Below, piece by piece: positions 24,070 to 37,843 of a stretch of 64,000 bases of DNA. Under the pieces are notes generated by a model. The model was not told the DNA's origin, ran no database searches, and was given only the letters and a program-made list of their open reading frames with translations. The translations under genes and the position numbers were made by a program. Location of the stretch: assembly GCA_963969595.1 (NCBI GenBank), contig OZ018409.1:14416975-14480974 (forward strand). The letters run 5' to 3'. The stretch is from Neckera pumila. Lineage: Eukaryota > Streptophyta > Bryopsida > Hypnales > Neckeraceae. Every line of letters begins with the position of its first letter. Positions within the stretch are counted from its first letter, which is position 1.

Positions 24070-25351
24070 TTATCGTGAATAGATGAACTCGTACAACTCT
24101 CTGAATATCGCGCTGTCGTGTACATCTACCGTGAGACAATTGCGGGCTATCAGAGTAAACTCAAGAAGGTGTCCAATTCGCAAATTGTTTGCCACAAAGA
24201 ACTCTTTCCACCCACTCTTAAGATGAATGTCCATCTTTTCTCCGTAGAAGCTCCCCTCTGCCTCCACCAGCATAACAACCCCATTTGGTCCTTTCAAATG
24301 CAAATCTCGAGTTGGCAGCATGTCGTCATGAAAGTGCTTCCAGAAGTATGATGGAACAAGCTGCCAGCAAGAAACAATTATCGGACAACATATGTTCCTA
24401 ATTAGAATCCATTTGCTAATAAAGGTACTCAACACCAGCTTCATCGATTCCCAAATGAATGTGCAATCAATAGTTTCTTTCCAAGTTTTCAATATTCACT
24501 TACCAGTTGATCGACTTCTGTGGGTGCCACATTCACCCAAAAATTAAGACCATCTTGCCTCCAATGCCTCCTCAATGCCTCCTCAATGTGCTTTGGGAAT
24601 GACAATGCCTTCACTGAAAGATCCTCCTCCTCCTCCTCCTCGTGGCCCTCCACAATCTGAACAGCCTTGATAATGTCGATCATGAAGTTCGAATGCCCCA
24701 CCAAGGAGAACACCAAGGTGTCCCCGACTTGGATGTGGTTGTCCACCACAAAGTCTTTCCACCCACCCGCACCATATGCGAAGACTCGAATCACTGGATC
24801 CTTTTTCATCGTGACCTTGATGGGCCACGTTTGGTCCGAGTTCGTTCGTTGGAAGGTGGCCTTTTTGCAGAAACCGCGGTTGCCATGCGCTCTTACAAAA
24901 CTCACTGGAAACCCCTGCACAAACAGTCATTGAAAGCACCAATTCAAACACTTGATCATCAAGATAGGAGCCAAAGCACGAAGCTTCATTTAACCATTGC
25001 AAGGAAAATATTGACAAATTGATGAACAGAAATTTTCTTACTGGACTTGGGAGATGCTCGAACGAAACAGCCTAGCATCATATGAAAGATTAATTAATTA
25101 GTTAATTCAGCCGTTTCAAAACAATGTTTCTATGGAATCCCCTGCAGGAGTGATAACGATCGCATGCTCATATATCTGGCTCGAAATCCTACCAGAGCAT
25201 AGGCGAGGGGCCCCAACATTTGCTGGGTGACCGCCGTCTTTGTCATTATCTTGTAGAAATAAGGGATGTTTCCCCTGTCGAGGCGCGAGATCAGAGCTGT
25301 GAGGCTCGGCTCTTCGGCACCGCTGGTCCCGGCAGCGTTTGATGATGCCAT
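24070..25351 (-). CDS. B3-domain DNA-binding protein A (two B3 domains, 296 aa, 4 exons)
   Basis: Exons: 25351-25193, 25071-25042 (a 30-nt microexon), 24914-24504, 24360-24070. All have GT-AG borders and all are phase 0. The start MASSNAAGTSGAE has a good context (accacaATGG). The upstream ATG at 25400-25402 is rejected because the paralogue has TTG there. B3 domain 1 runs from YFYKIMTKTAV (residue 31) through FVRAHGNRGF and GGWKDFVVDNHIQVGDTLVF to FMIDIIKAV. After an acidic linker (EEEEEED), B3 domain 2 contains YFWKHFHDDML, GWKEFFVANNLRIGHLLEF and LTVDVHD. B3 folds bind DNA in plant transcription factors; the two-domain layout resembles the REM group. It is head-to-head with gene B across the palindrome. 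The targets are unknown. Confidence 0.9.
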
Positions 25352-26119
25352 TGTGGTTGACACGGCGGGCAATCGCAACTGAAGTCGTCTGTAGGCAGGC
25401 ATGTTCTACCTGTGTTTTCTACCTCCCTGTCAAGACTACACCCAAAACTTTACAACCATCAGCAACGCATTATGATCTACTGTTCTAGCTGTTCCCTTTC
25501 TCGGTCGCTGTGCGTACAATCAACGCATGTTTTGTTTACTCTCGAAGTATACAAGTGAAGTCAAGCGCTGACAATGTTCTAATAAGCAGCTGAGACATAA
25601 ACGAACGAAGCGAATGCAAGAAATCAACACGAAAATCTATCAACCAAGGCCGGACCTTAGCCCCGAACACGGAGACATACCCGACCTTGAGCAGCAGTCA
25701 GTGCGGCAAGGACTCACTCCTACTCAGCCCTGTCTAGCGTCAGCACAATAATTTCCAGAAGACTGAGGCAAGTATGACCTCCGGGGTGGAGGTGGGAGTG
25801 TAAGATGTAATGGTGCTCTGTGCATTTCTAAGTAACGCAACTGAAGCTCTGAAACTAAGTACTGCCAATATATTCCAGTCTAAATGAACATAAAACTCGA
25901 GTAACCAAGCTGCTGGAACAGGGAGAAACACAGAAGCAGTGATGAGTGACGACTGAACCAACTCGATCATTCACAACCTTGTGTACACCACACACCACAC
26001 CCACACATGCACGCACATCCACCACTCTGAGCACGAACGATTCTTTCCAACCAAAACCAGGCAAATGAGTTTCATGCGAAAAGTTCACTACAACACCGAT
26101 CAGCATCTGTCCAGAACTC
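25352..26119 (-). promoter_or_regulatory. 5' leader/promoter-proximal region of B3 gene A
   Basis: Diverged counterpart of 50968-51733. Leader unit 2 (a copy of about 320 bp at 25886-26208) is followed by 'gcctgcctacag', a possible 3' splice site just upstream of the start codon, as in gene B. An intron in the 5' UTR is plausible but not proven. Confidence 0.45.
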
Positions 26120-26208
26120 CCTCTTGCCTTGAGAGCTGAAGTTGAAATTAATCTCAGAACGCAAGTCTGCAGAGAAGCACAGCACAGAGGAAGCAGGGAG
26201 TGAGGGAC

Positions 26209-26554
26209 TGAATAAAAATGAAGTAACCAAGCTGCTGAAACAGGGAGAAACACAGAAACTGTGACAAGTGATGACCGAACCAACTCGATCATTCACAACC
26301 TTGTGTACACCACACTCCACACCCACACATGCATGCACACCACCACCCTCAGCAAGCAAAACTGATTCTTTCCGACCAAAACCAGGCAAACGAGTTCCAT
26401 GCGACAAGTTCAACACAACACCGATCAGCACCTGTCCGGCCAGAACTCCCGCTTGCCTTGATCGAGAGCTGAAGTTGAAATTAATCTCAAAACGGAAGTC
26501 TGCAGAGAAGCACAGCACAGAGGAAGCAGGGAGCCAGAGACTGAGGGACTGAAG
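26209..26554 (-). repeat. tandemly duplicated B3 leader unit 1 (left arm)
   Basis: Mirror of 50533-50878. It is a direct repeat of the neighbouring unit at 25886-26208: both contain 'tctgcagactt', 'gagattaatttcaacttcag', 'gtgtacacaaggttgtgaat' and 'cagcttggttact'. The repeated unit contributes to a long open frame that is probably non-coding. Confidence 0.75.
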
Positions 26555-26999
26555 CGCGAATGGCATGGAAATCAATGAATTTCTGTCGTTCCAAGGCTTT
26601 GCGGCATTGCTACTTATGTAAGCCAGGATCGATGGATGATCCGCTTCGACTCCGTTGCGAGTTCCGTTGGTGGGAATGGAAAGGCCGCAGTGACGGCAAG
26701 GCGCCGTAGACTGACCCGACTGCGAGTTGAATTCTGTGTGTGGCGTAACTTCAAGGCGCAGGAGGGGTACTGATCGATGGTAGCTAGATGTCACATTGGA
26801 ACTGTACATTGGCGGGCCTTTCGAATCCGAGTTGAAGGCACGCTTCGGCCATCGCCTCCGAACAACAAGGGCCATTGCGCTTGTCAGATGGACCCTGTCA
26901 AGGCCCGTCCTGCTGGAGGTGAATGCGACGCCCATCGGTTCGGTTGTTATTCCACATGTGGGCATCTCTAATTACACTACTAGAATTTGGAGGGTTAAG

Positions 27000-29900
27000 C
27001 AATGTTTGTAGCTACATGCAACGTTTCATTTGAGAAATGCTTTAGCAATCGTGTCCAAGCAAACATGTCAATATTCAATTTGGAACGTACTTGACCAAAA
27101 ATATATGCAACGATTAGCAACAAATGTGTTTGAAAACGGTGTTTACTTTAGACAACTGTGAGCAGCAATGTTGAAGATCAACTTTGGAATCACACTCCAG
27201 TGCTATCAACAACCTTCAACATTGTTATATACGTTGCTCTTGGAGAGACGTTTGCCTTTTGAAGTGTTTAGACCACGGTTTTCAATCCCTTGAAAAGAAT
27301 GGGGTAATTATTTGTTTACATCAAGGTGTTGAAACTTGGTTAGTACCAAGTTTCATGAATGCCTTTCAAAATTGGTGGTTGAGACAGATTGATATCTTGC
27401 ATTTTGTCCCAAGATGATACCATGGGAAAATTTCACTAGAGGAGTAGAGGGTACAAAAGTCTAGGGCCCGGAGAGAGGCTCTAGGCTGCAAAAGTTTGCC
27501 AAATCCAAAGCAAGTAGAAGAGTACCATCAATTCTAGTTCTGCGAAAGAATTGTAACATCCTAGGAGGTTAGAAAAAAGTCACCATCTTTGAAAAAGAAA
27601 ACAAACTCTTGTTTTCAAACAAATAGTCGCTCATAGTTGTAAACTCCTTCATTCAATTGTGCTTATCCGATAAGTCTTGACTCTTTGCATCCCTTCTTTC
27701 CTTCAAAAAATGCAGGTATTCAATTGGATCTCCATGCTTCTCTTCACATCTTTTATTAGGATAATAAATAGAGTTGTATTGAGATTATGAATTAATCAAA
27801 TTTCAAGAAACTTCTCATGAAAAGACCATTCTTTAACACTATAATTGGCTTTGCAATTCATATTTCAATATAACTACGTCTCTTCTAGATAGTGCAATAT
27901 TCATTTACCAAAGTGATTTCAATTGGTTTTCAAGTATAAGATTGTTTAGTTACAACAATGTGTTGGATTGAACTATATAATTGCACTCTCATTCTTCCTG
28001 ACTACTCTCAATATAGCCAATTTTGAATCAAGTTTTGGATACAAATGTGTGTAGTTCAAAAAAATACGCTTTTTTTGACTTCAACAAACACCTTTCTTTT
28101 GTCTTAAGTGCAATTCAATTCTCGCTAATTTAGAAGGTTGCATTCAACAATTGGATGGATTCTAGTCAGTTTCTTGGTAGAAAGTCATTCACCACCACAC
28201 CTCCAATTTGCACTCTTGGCATTCTACATGCCTTTTGACAACCACAAAGAATTCAACAAAATGCTCTAGACACTAGTTGCATTGCAAAGAATTGTTGAAA
28301 GTAAAAGGGGTAGAGAGCCTTGCTATAGTAATGTAGAAACTCACTATAAGAGGACATTTCTTAGGATGGTTGGAAGCTTTAAGAAACTACTACCCGTTCA
28401 CAAGAAGACTGAAAGGTTTTCAAAAAAAGATTAGAGATATTGTTGTCTTTGAAAATACTAGAGAAAATCCCATCGGCTTCAAATGATTTCCAACTGCCTG
28501 CACTCATGTAATCTAAGAGTATTTTCAAATCAACCAATAAGATCCAAAACAAAGTCAAGTGTTTTGAATGATGAAGTCATGGATTCAAAATCTTAGGTTT
28601 CCTACATAATACAAGAAAAAGGTTTACTTCCAATGAGGCAAAGCTTGATATGAGGACAAAGTTACTTTCTTTTGTCCACTACTTGAGCAATTCCACTTGT
28701 TCATATTTAGTAGAGAACCATGTATTTGATCCGGTCACATCTAGGAGATTCTACAGATTCTTGGCTTCATCCAAAAATTCTTATGAGAAGAGTTTGTAAT
28801 ATAGAAATTACCACCTAGAGAGTTAATAATGCATTCCAATCAACTCCAATTATTGCAATGATTGAGTGCTTCAATTAGGTATATCCATTCATCTAGGGTG
28901 CTCAAGGAGGCAAGTGGCAACAAAAATACTATTATTCTACATGAAGAGCCATGTTCAATGAGGGTGTCTTCTAGTATAATAGAGTCATTCAGATTAAAGA
29001 ATATAAGCCAAAAGGATTTGTAATTTCTTGGTGAACAACCTCGTATAGTCACCCAAAAAGTGGACTTTGAGACGAGAATGGAGACAAGAACATTTTGAAA
29101 TTTTCAATCAAAAATTTGACTGTCTATAAGAACAAATCTTTATCGCAAGACTAAAATTACAATATAAAGAACATGAGATAGAAGTTGATGGCAATGTTAA
29201 TTACCATGAGTCTACTTTTGGTACCTGCTTAGTTCCTTTAGATATTCTGCCTTATTATTGAAGAGTCATTTTTGTTTTCAAAAGACCATATTTTGAATGG
29301 AATCTTGTGTAGTTTTTCTACTTACTTGGTAATTTTTATATTTGCACACATGATTTTGTTACATGCTTTTTTGTTTTCTTATTTCTACGTGCCAACATGT
29401 TGAAATTTTTGTCTCTAAAACCCTGAAGTTCCAAGCACACAGAACATCAAAGCCCTAAATTTTGTTTGACAATATTTGAGGGATAAATAATTCATTAATC
29501 AGTGCACGAATTTTTATATGTTGCAAGTACTAATCTATTGAAATGTTACATATCCAAAATATCCTAAGCTTCAGATTACACTTTGAAATATTGTGTATTC
29601 AAGGTTGTAATATATTGATGTTTGAATTCTAAATTTTCAAAATTGAAGAGTACATTAGGTATAATTCAATATTCTTTGGTATTAAAACATCAATAGATTT
29701 CTAAATTTGCACACCTCGGAATTAAGATGACTTGTAAATTTCAATCATTTTGAAATTGTAATGAAAAATAAATTTGAACATTCAAGAAATTAAGCGTTTG
29801 AAGATTAAAGCATTACATAATAAATAGTTGATTACAAACTCCAGACAAGGCATGTTTTAATCTTTTTGTATTGAAGATTTTAATGAAATATTTAACTCCT

Positions 29901-30575
29901 AAAGCTTAATTTTTCAATGTATTTTGGCAAAAACAATCCCAAATCACTTTTTTCTAAATCAATACTAAAAACTTTTTTTACTTATTCAATTTTAGGCTTG
30001 TTCAACCATATTATTTTAATTAGGAAATATCATTCTGAAATTCTTGAGTAAACAATCCTCATTGATTGTATCATCATAATGCTTGAATTTTAATAACAAA
30101 TTTTTTCAACTGGCTTTTCAAACTATGAAGTATCATCTTGCAAAGTTTCTCATAAGAAAAAACAAAAATTGTAATGTAAACCATTATGTTGAAGAGCTTT
30201 GGAATTGTTTTTAGAAAGAAAAGAAAAATCTAGAGCTACACAAATTGGCCCTGTTGAAAAGGAATTTGCCTATCATATAATATCTTTTTAACTAGGTCTA
30301 AAGAATCCATTAGTTAAAAATTGGAAAATACTCAAAAAATTGCCAAAATTCAATGTCTGCTCTTTAAAAAAGGACCATTAATCAAACTTTATTCATGTTT
30401 TAGAAGTTGTAACTATAGGAACTTTTTCTTGTCTTGTTGTAGGGTTACATATAAAAAAATATGGTATTTGTGGGCAATGCATGTTTGATTATAAAGCCTG
30501 CAAAGTGGAAAAAAATATTTTTTCTAAGACTGCCCTGGCTTTTGACAATGTGGCTTTGTCAAGCTTTTGAGCCCC
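27000..30575. other. AT-rich arm DNA without genes
   Basis: No supported gene. ORFs such as 27184-27417 and 28840-29052 are short and carry no recognisable domain. The mirror stretch is 46512-50087. Confidence 0.55.
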
Positions 30576-31880
30576 TTAACTCCTAAAGTCCCAAGGCCTT
30601 TTTTCATCAAAAGCCACTCAAAACTGCAATTTTTGTTGCAAAGCGCAAAAACCCTTAAAAATTGTTTTTTTGCGCATCCAATTGCCATAGGATCTTGTAC
30701 TAGACTACTGTAAAAATGTTTGAAAGAAATTTTAGAAAGTTTGACTATGTAAGGTAGAGCCACCCATTTCCAACCAGTGACCCATTCATGACCTGTAGAT
30801 GCACGTATTCTTGACCAAGCTTAGAATGTTTTTTTTTTCCTTTTCAAGATTGGAACTAATAAATACATGATACATGTCCCAAGTTGTGAGAAAGAAAATA
30901 GAAAATAATGATTAGAAAAAAAGTTATTGAATGATTGGACTTGGAAGAGTCTGGAGATTGGCCATGGGCCAAGAACACTTTTTGCCTCCCAAAATTCATA
31001 GTAATTTCAGTTCAAGCGATAAAATTACCAAATGTTTTGCAATCTTTGTCAGTTCTATCTATATACCTCTGAAAAAAATTGTACTGCCTTCACTACTCCA
31101 GATCATGTTAGAATTCCTTATTCAATCAATTATAGGTGGCTCTATTGTAGATTGGAAGATACGTACAATTAAGGTGGAGAAAACAAGTTGTTTTACACCT
31201 TGCTTGACTAAATTCTTTGGCTTTGAATCTCTTTAATTTTAATTTTTTGCTCTATTGATTTAGAATATCTATTTTTTTATGATGAATAATTGAGTTGAGA
31301 ATCAAGGAAATAAATCCAAAAAATCACACTAACTCACACCCATTAAAAGTTTATGAAGTAGAAGTAGATAAAAAAGTGATTGAAAAATTAAATTGAGTTA
31401 ATAGCTCTAGGATGGAATTGAGACACATTAACCCTAACAATGAAACAGTTTGAGCAAGCAAACTTAATTTGTCTAACAATATTCTTTTTTTAAATTGTTA
31501 AAATTGCATTTTTTTCTTAAATTCTTTTTCAAGGCCGGAGATGCTTAGATTGCCCAAAAAACAAGATTGTCTATAATCTTTACATAACAAATCCAAACAA
31601 AATGAATCAAAGCTTCCCGTGTAGATAAAAATACAATCTATGAGAAATAAATTCTTAAAATTTTATATTTTTATTTTGGAGGGGAAGGGGTTCCATTCAC
31701 AAAACTATAAATTGGGGTTATTGTGCCATAACTTTTGCTCATGGGCATCGATTGAAACAAAAAAACTCCAAGAAAGCTAGTGTACTTTTTATTTTCAAAA
31801 ATTTCAAAAAATTTCAAAAAAAATTGAGACCGTACGAGCCTACCCTAAATTCATTTTGTCCCTTGAAAAACAATGGGACT
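30576..31880. mobile_element. TTAA-flanked element, copy 3, interrupted by a nested insertion
   Basis: The left end is TTAA-CTCCTAAAGTCCCAAGG. The right end has decayed to 'gtcccttgaaaaacaatggg' with no intact TTAA. The interior matches copies 1, 2 and 5. It is longer than the others because of the inserted sequence at 30755-31144. Confidence 0.7.
30755..31144. mobile_element. nested insertion with TAGAGCCACC inverted ends (390 bp)
   Basis: Begins TAGAGCCACC and ends GGTGGCTCTA. It interrupts the TTAA element between blocks that are adjacent in the other copies ('tttgactatg' and 'agattggaagata'). No transposase and no clear target duplication. Family unknown. Confidence 0.55.
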
Positions 31881-32477
31881 TCATATGTGAACACAAACTT
31901 TATTTCTAAAAAAGATTTGGGGACTTCAACTTTATAAAAGTTATAACCTAGTATTCAAAATGAAATGATGTTGTACTACGTTTGCTTGAACTCGGGCCAC
32001 ATCCAAAAAAAATGCATTTAAGACTCTTTCCAATCATTGAATCTTCCTCAATATTAGATTCCAAAAGTTGATTTGTTCTTTCAAAGTTTTAGAAAATCTA
32101 CATTAGCTTGCAAGGAGCTTTGGTGACTAACCTTGGAATTTGAGGTTACTAAAGTTATAGCTTATAAATGCCATTTTTGGAGAGCTAATAATGTGAAAAT
32201 ATTTTCAGAAAAAATAAAAATTGTGTTCATAATTGAATGACCAAAAATACTACATTGTCAATAAGTGTTGCTTAGTCCTTAAGTTTGAGGGGTTTCTAAA
32301 ATGTTTGAAACTCTACAATCTAAAGTAATTGTATTTAAGATTGGAAAATTCATTTCTAAAATATTGAATATCATACTCTTGAAATGTCAAATGTTAAGGT
32401 ATTAAGATTATAAAATATCTTCATCATCAATAAATGACCATGCGGAGATGGCAAAACTTGAAGATGGGCATGTAACA

Positions 32478-33122
32478 TTAACTCCTACATGCTCAGGGCC
32501 TTTTTTGAGCTTCTTAGAGTTTGCACTAAACTATACAAGAAGTCAAAGTTTGATAAGTTTTAAGGATACTCTTGGAACTTTAACCGCAAAAAATATAGAT
32601 TAGATTTGTTATGGATCATTTAGGGGGAAAAAAACACCAATTATCACATATAGATTGAAAGATTGTAATATTTGATCACAAGGTGCTTGAAAGCGAGTTG
32701 AAGTCTTTCAATCTTCTTGATACATGTCAAATCTAAAATTGAGGTCATGAAAAAATATGGGGATAAAAAAAAATAACATGCATAACTGTAATCAATTTAT
32801 AGCTTCTTAAAATGTACTTTAGATTTTGATTAAATGAATCTTCAATGTGAATCTTTCTTCAAGATATTATATTTGAATCTCATCTCTAAGAGCCTTAACA
32901 CTAGAAAATCAAGGTTTGCAATGCACATCCTTGTACAAAATCTTGAAGGAAAAAATCACCAATATTTGTTTTCAAAATTAGACTTTTGATGCTAAAAATA
33001 TGCTTTAAAGGAGATTCAACTAAAAATAAGATATCCCAAATAGTACTTTGATGAGTTACTTTCTATTTAACTTTGAATTTTGTTGATACCAAAATATAGT
33101 GCCTTGGGCATTTAGGGATTAA
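32478..33122. mobile_element. TTAA-flanked element, copy 4 (645 bp, shorter or diverged)
   Basis: Left end TTAA-CTCCTACATGCTCAGGGCC, right end CTTGGGCATTTAGGGA-TTAA. The termini match the family but the interior is only weakly similar. It may be an internally deleted or older relative. Confidence 0.6.
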
Positions 33123-36100
33123 TGAAGGTGAAATTAATCCCTTCTCACCACTCACATTCTAGTGTCTTTGTGGTCAAACTTTCCCTGATTTTATGAAATT
33201 CTTTACATATTTATACATTAAAAATTTAAAATGCAACAAGGTTGTAATAATTAACTTCTGAAAAATGCAAAATTCTCAAAGTGCTGATTCCAAGCTATTT
33301 CATTTCAAATTGTATGTACATAATCTCTAGAGAATAAATATGAATCCTTCTATTACACACAAAGGTAAAAAAAGATTATTTTAGTATTCCTTCAACGTAT
33401 TTAAAATATTAAAATTTAACCTATATCTATACAAAAAAATATGACAAGGCAAAAGATCGTGTTATAAATTGGGTCGATCAATGAATAGTTGCATCATTCT
33501 TACCAAAATGTAGATTGTCCAAGTTTTAGAAGAGAGAAATGAAGAGTATGCAGAGTGTTTTGTATTGGGGGTGGTCATGGTGTGAAAGTATCAAAAAACA
33601 TGTGACAACAAAGACAAGTTCTTCTTAAATCAAAAATTGTAAAAAAACCAACTACCTAGAGTTTTAGAAAAGACAAGTAGTTCCAATATAGTCCTTTACT
33701 AAATTATTCAAAGAATAGTTTTAAAATACTACTAGAATAATTTCAAAATGTTTCGATTGTATGAAATAATTTTGGGATTGCCCATCATCTCATATCCTAT
33801 CAAAAAAATCCTTTGTTCACATGAAATCATGTAATTCATAGGTAGTGTCCCACCTACCAATTTTATTATACGAATATATTGAAATCTTTGGTCAATCACA
33901 ATGAAATTTAGTGAAGCATGTGAAATTAGGCTAAGGTATACATTCAAGTGTCAAGATATGAATGCATACAGAGGGCAAGGGTGCAATACTTCCAAAAAGA
34001 GATTGCCATATCTTGTAATCATTATAATTCAATTTGTATCTGCAAACTACATCCATTCCTACATCCCCTTAGTAAACAGATGTCCTTCAAACAATAAGTG
34101 CCCTTTTGTAAGGAATGGAGTCTTAGTCTAAGGAAATGAGGGTCACATCCAAGTGCCACACAAGGTCACGATTTCTACTTTTGACCTAAACGCGCTTCTA
34201 TCGGCATATGCCTTTTTCCTTGTATGAACCACTTGCAAGAGTATAGATTGTATGAATCTCATCCCGCATAAACAGTTTATTACAATTTCTTGCATTGTTT
34301 ACTCCTAAGTACTTCACTAGTGGTTACTTTAGAAACATTGTAAGATCTACTATAGGATACATTTTAAATGTTGGAGCTATTAATTTGAAAATATATTCAG
34401 TTACTATAGCATCACTTCTTTGAAGCATATTGCATTACAAACACTATAAAACATATTGTAATGATTTGTTGTACATAATTTTTAAATCTATACAAGGGAT
34501 ACCAGTCTAAAAAGGAAGGGGGGACCTACATGAATAGCTTCTATTTTTTTCTATAATACGCAAAATAATGAACAACGTCTCATTTTGGGATATAAATTTG
34601 TTCATTTGCTCCAAATCAGTGGTAGGATAAAACTTGGCAACTTTACTTGAATTTTGAAATTAAATTTTTTCCATTATCCATTTGCTTTGAAAATGGTCTC
34701 AATGCAAAGAAGGAAGTGTTTTCATGATTTTTGGCATTGCAAACTTAAACATGCAAGTGTTGATTTGGAGTTATTTGCAATTTTTACTAATAAAAAGAAT
34801 TGCATTTTAACAATTGCAAGGTGGATCGTGTATGAGTTTGCAAGATCTTCATTTGAACTTAACATTTGTGAAAGTGCATTTTAATGTACTAATACAATTT
34901 CTAGTTGTTCATATCACCTCTAATCCCAAAACACTCTCACATGCAAATTTCTCAAACATTGTGGGAAGGGGCAGCATACAAAAAACATGATGTATAGATT
35001 TCTCTTGTTATAATTTCACAATTCCTATGCAAAAGCACACTCAAAATTGGTATACACACTAATAACCAAGCTCTTCAACCATCTACATGGTAAAATTTTG
35101 AAAAAAAATAATTTGCTTCATTAGAGACAACTATAAGCTTATGCTCTTTTTTCAAAGGGAAAACGCACATAAAAAGGCATGTGTACCCAAGGGTTAAGAA
35201 CTTATCCACAATACCCAAGGCAACCAATCATTAAATTGCCTTTGTGCCACATCCATCTCAACCATGGAAAGCAACACAATTGACTTAGAATATATATGAA
35301 AAATCCATTAGTGGGACCCCCCTCATCCACCCACAAATGGTGCAACTTGTGGACAAAGAGATTCTCCAAGAAATTGATAAAGTCATCTAATGGTAACTAA
35401 GAAGGTAGACCACACTAAATTTGATCTACCCACACCTTGTTCCCTAGCCTTCATCAATGTTACAAAGTGCAAATTCAAATCCCAATCCTTGTCTAGCGGT
35501 AAAACTTTTTAGCTTTGTATAATGGACTGAATGACAAAATCATTTTTTGGAACAAATAGCCTTAGAACCTTACGCGGAGGTTGTCCAACAATTAGGCAAT
35601 GACAACTATATATAATTCTTGGGTGTTGCAGTACTAACAACTTGTCCAAGTGGAAGGATAAAATGAACATGTATTTGTATTCATTGGCAGGCTCTTTTCA
35701 AGATGTCTATTAAATCTTGTTTCCTACATATAGGCTGTTCAAAGGTTAAGAATCTAAATTAGAGCTCCATCCACAAGTCCATCCAAGGGGTTTAATTTCA
35801 CCCATTGTCTATTTTTGTCAGTGAGCTAGCAGGGGAGACGCCTTAGAGGAAGCATTTTTAGTCATCACTAGTCTCTAGTGGGTGATGGATCTTGATTGTG
35901 TCTTTCTACGGAAAAATAAAAAATTGGTTTGATTCAACATTAGGTCAAGTGTGCTCTTTTTCATTCCACAAGTCTTTGATGGTAAAGACAAACTAATTTT
36001 CCAAGCTAGGTTAGGAAGATTGAGCTTCTACTAGCTCCTAGCATTTTACCTTCAAATTGGTGGATAAATGGAATTTTATAAAGTGTTTTTTCTACAATTG

Positions 36101-36420
36101 TTTAGTGAGGTGTAGGCAATGGTGGTGTATTCATTTTTCTTGAATTACAATCCTTGCTCTGAAGATTGATTTCCAAAGTGATGATTCATAGCCCATTGGT
36201 GTCCTAACATTTGACGTTCGGTATAAATGTGTAGGCCATTTGTGCGCTATCATCCAATTTACAATTTTAGGATCTATTTTTTGAAATTTTTATATTATTG
36301 ATTTTTTAACATAAAAATTTATTTAGAACCTTTAAAGACATGCCAAAAAGAAAAAAAACTTACATATTTACAACAAAAAAATGATAGAAAAAAAGTTATT
36401 CTCAAATTCTTGCTATTCAT
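33123..36420. other. AT-rich arm DNA without genes
   Basis: No supported gene was seen. The stretch 35944-36070 has a direct-repeat partner in the loop at 38272-38394. The mirror stretch is 40667-43964. Confidence 0.55.
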
Positions 36421-37351
36421 TTCAACCCTTAAAGGCCCAAGGCCTTTTTTCTACCAAGAAACATCCAAAACTGCCATTTTTATAGCAAAGAGCAAAAAAA
36501 AATCAAAAATTGTTTCTTTTGCTTATCTAACCTTAGGATCTTACACCTGACTAGCATGAAAATGTATGGAAAATTTCAAAAAATTTGGCCGCACAGATTG
36601 CAAGATATCAACGTTTAAAGTGAAAAAAACAAGTTTTTCAGCACATTGTGGGACTGGATTTTTTTACTTTTGAACATTTTTAACTTTAGATTTTTGCACT
36701 ACAAAGCTTTGAACTTAAATCTTTACAATGGAGAATTGAATTGAGAACCTAGCAAAAAAAGAAAAATTCAAAAAAACTTAATTTTCATTATTAAAAAAAG
36801 TGTTAAGTAGAAGTAGGTACAAGATAGACGGAAAATCTAAATTATTTTTATCTTTTACATGAAATTAAAAGCACTACTTCCAGTGGTGAGATTGTTCTAG
36901 CGAAAAAAATCTAAAAGACGCAATACTTTTCATTTTGAAAAATTGTTAAAATTGCATTTAGAAATGAATCCTACAAGTTATTTTTTTCAAGAAGATGCTC
37001 TAAGTGCCCAAAAACAAGATTGTCCATAATTTTCTCATAACAAATCCAAATGAAATGAACCAAAGCTTTCCAGATAGGCAAAAATATACTATATAAGAAA
37101 AAAGATTAAAAAAAAATTAGAAAAAAATTTAGAAAATTAATTTTGCTGCCCTCCAAACGTTGTTTTGAGCTTAATTGGGCATGAGCTTTTTTCCCAGGCA
37201 CCAATTGAAAAAAAACCTTATATTCCCATGAAGCTTAGAAGTTTTTCTATCTTTAAATTTTTTTTGGGAAATCACAACAAAAATCCAACCCGTAGGTACC
37301 TGCCCAAAATCCCATTTGTCCCCCAAGGGACAATGGGCTTTTAGGGGTTAA
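36421..37351. mobile_element. TTAA-flanked element, copy 5 (931 bp)
   Basis: The left end is TTCA-ACCCTTAAAGGCCCAAGG (the TTAA is mutated in one base) and the right end is GGGCTTTTAGGGG-TTAA. It is very similar in length and order to copies 1 and 2. Confidence 0.78.
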
Positions 37352-37843
37352 TACTTCTTCTCAAACCACTACAAAAGAATTTATAAAATATAAATCCTAG
37401 AGTATTGAAATATAGATTGCTTTTACGATAGTAAATGTTTCAAGTTGCATGGGCCTTTTGGCTTGCTACATTACAATATTAAACAAAAATAGCTAGAAAT
37501 TCACAAAGCAGTAATAGTTTATTTGCAACTAGGGTTTGATGCTTCTTTTTTTATAAATTCTTCTTGATATGTTCTTTAGTTGCTTGATCCTATTTTTCAT
37601 CATCCATTTAAATTTTGGTTAAATATTTTGCTTCTAGCTAATTCTACATGCGAACCTTCAAAAAAAAAAATGTGAGCTCCTTCATCAAGTGGTTCTCAAG
37701 TTCTCTTTGTTGTGCATTCCATTGGCCAAATTAGCTACCAAGGAAATATGAGCTCCATGACTAAGGAGATCCAATCAAGTTTTTTTGGTAAGTTGGAGCT
37801 TCAACTTTCAAAGGGTGTAGAAAATATTTGCCCTTCACTTGTG

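Larger units (their letters stand above)
26120..37843. repeat. left inner arm of large palindrome (11,724 bp)
   Basis: Position x pairs with 77087-x in 39244-50967. All mirror-image reading frames in the two arms have identical translations and coordinates obeying the same sum, with no indel. Several stretches read base by base also match. Identity ends at a one-base indel at 26120/50967 inside a leader repeat (ggg against gg). Outside that point the arms remain homologous but diverged. The inner end coincides with a contig gap on the other side. Confidence 0.93.

Noticed and set aside
25352..25402. Upstream ATG of B3 gene A giving MPAYRRLQLRLPAVSTTM before MASSN.
   Set aside because: The paralogue has TTG at that place, and a possible 3' splice site ends just after it. 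The MASSN start is conserved in both copies.
27000..27040. Possible CACTA terminus ('cactactagaattt') in the left arm.
   Set aside because: No matching inverted end or target duplication was found nearby.
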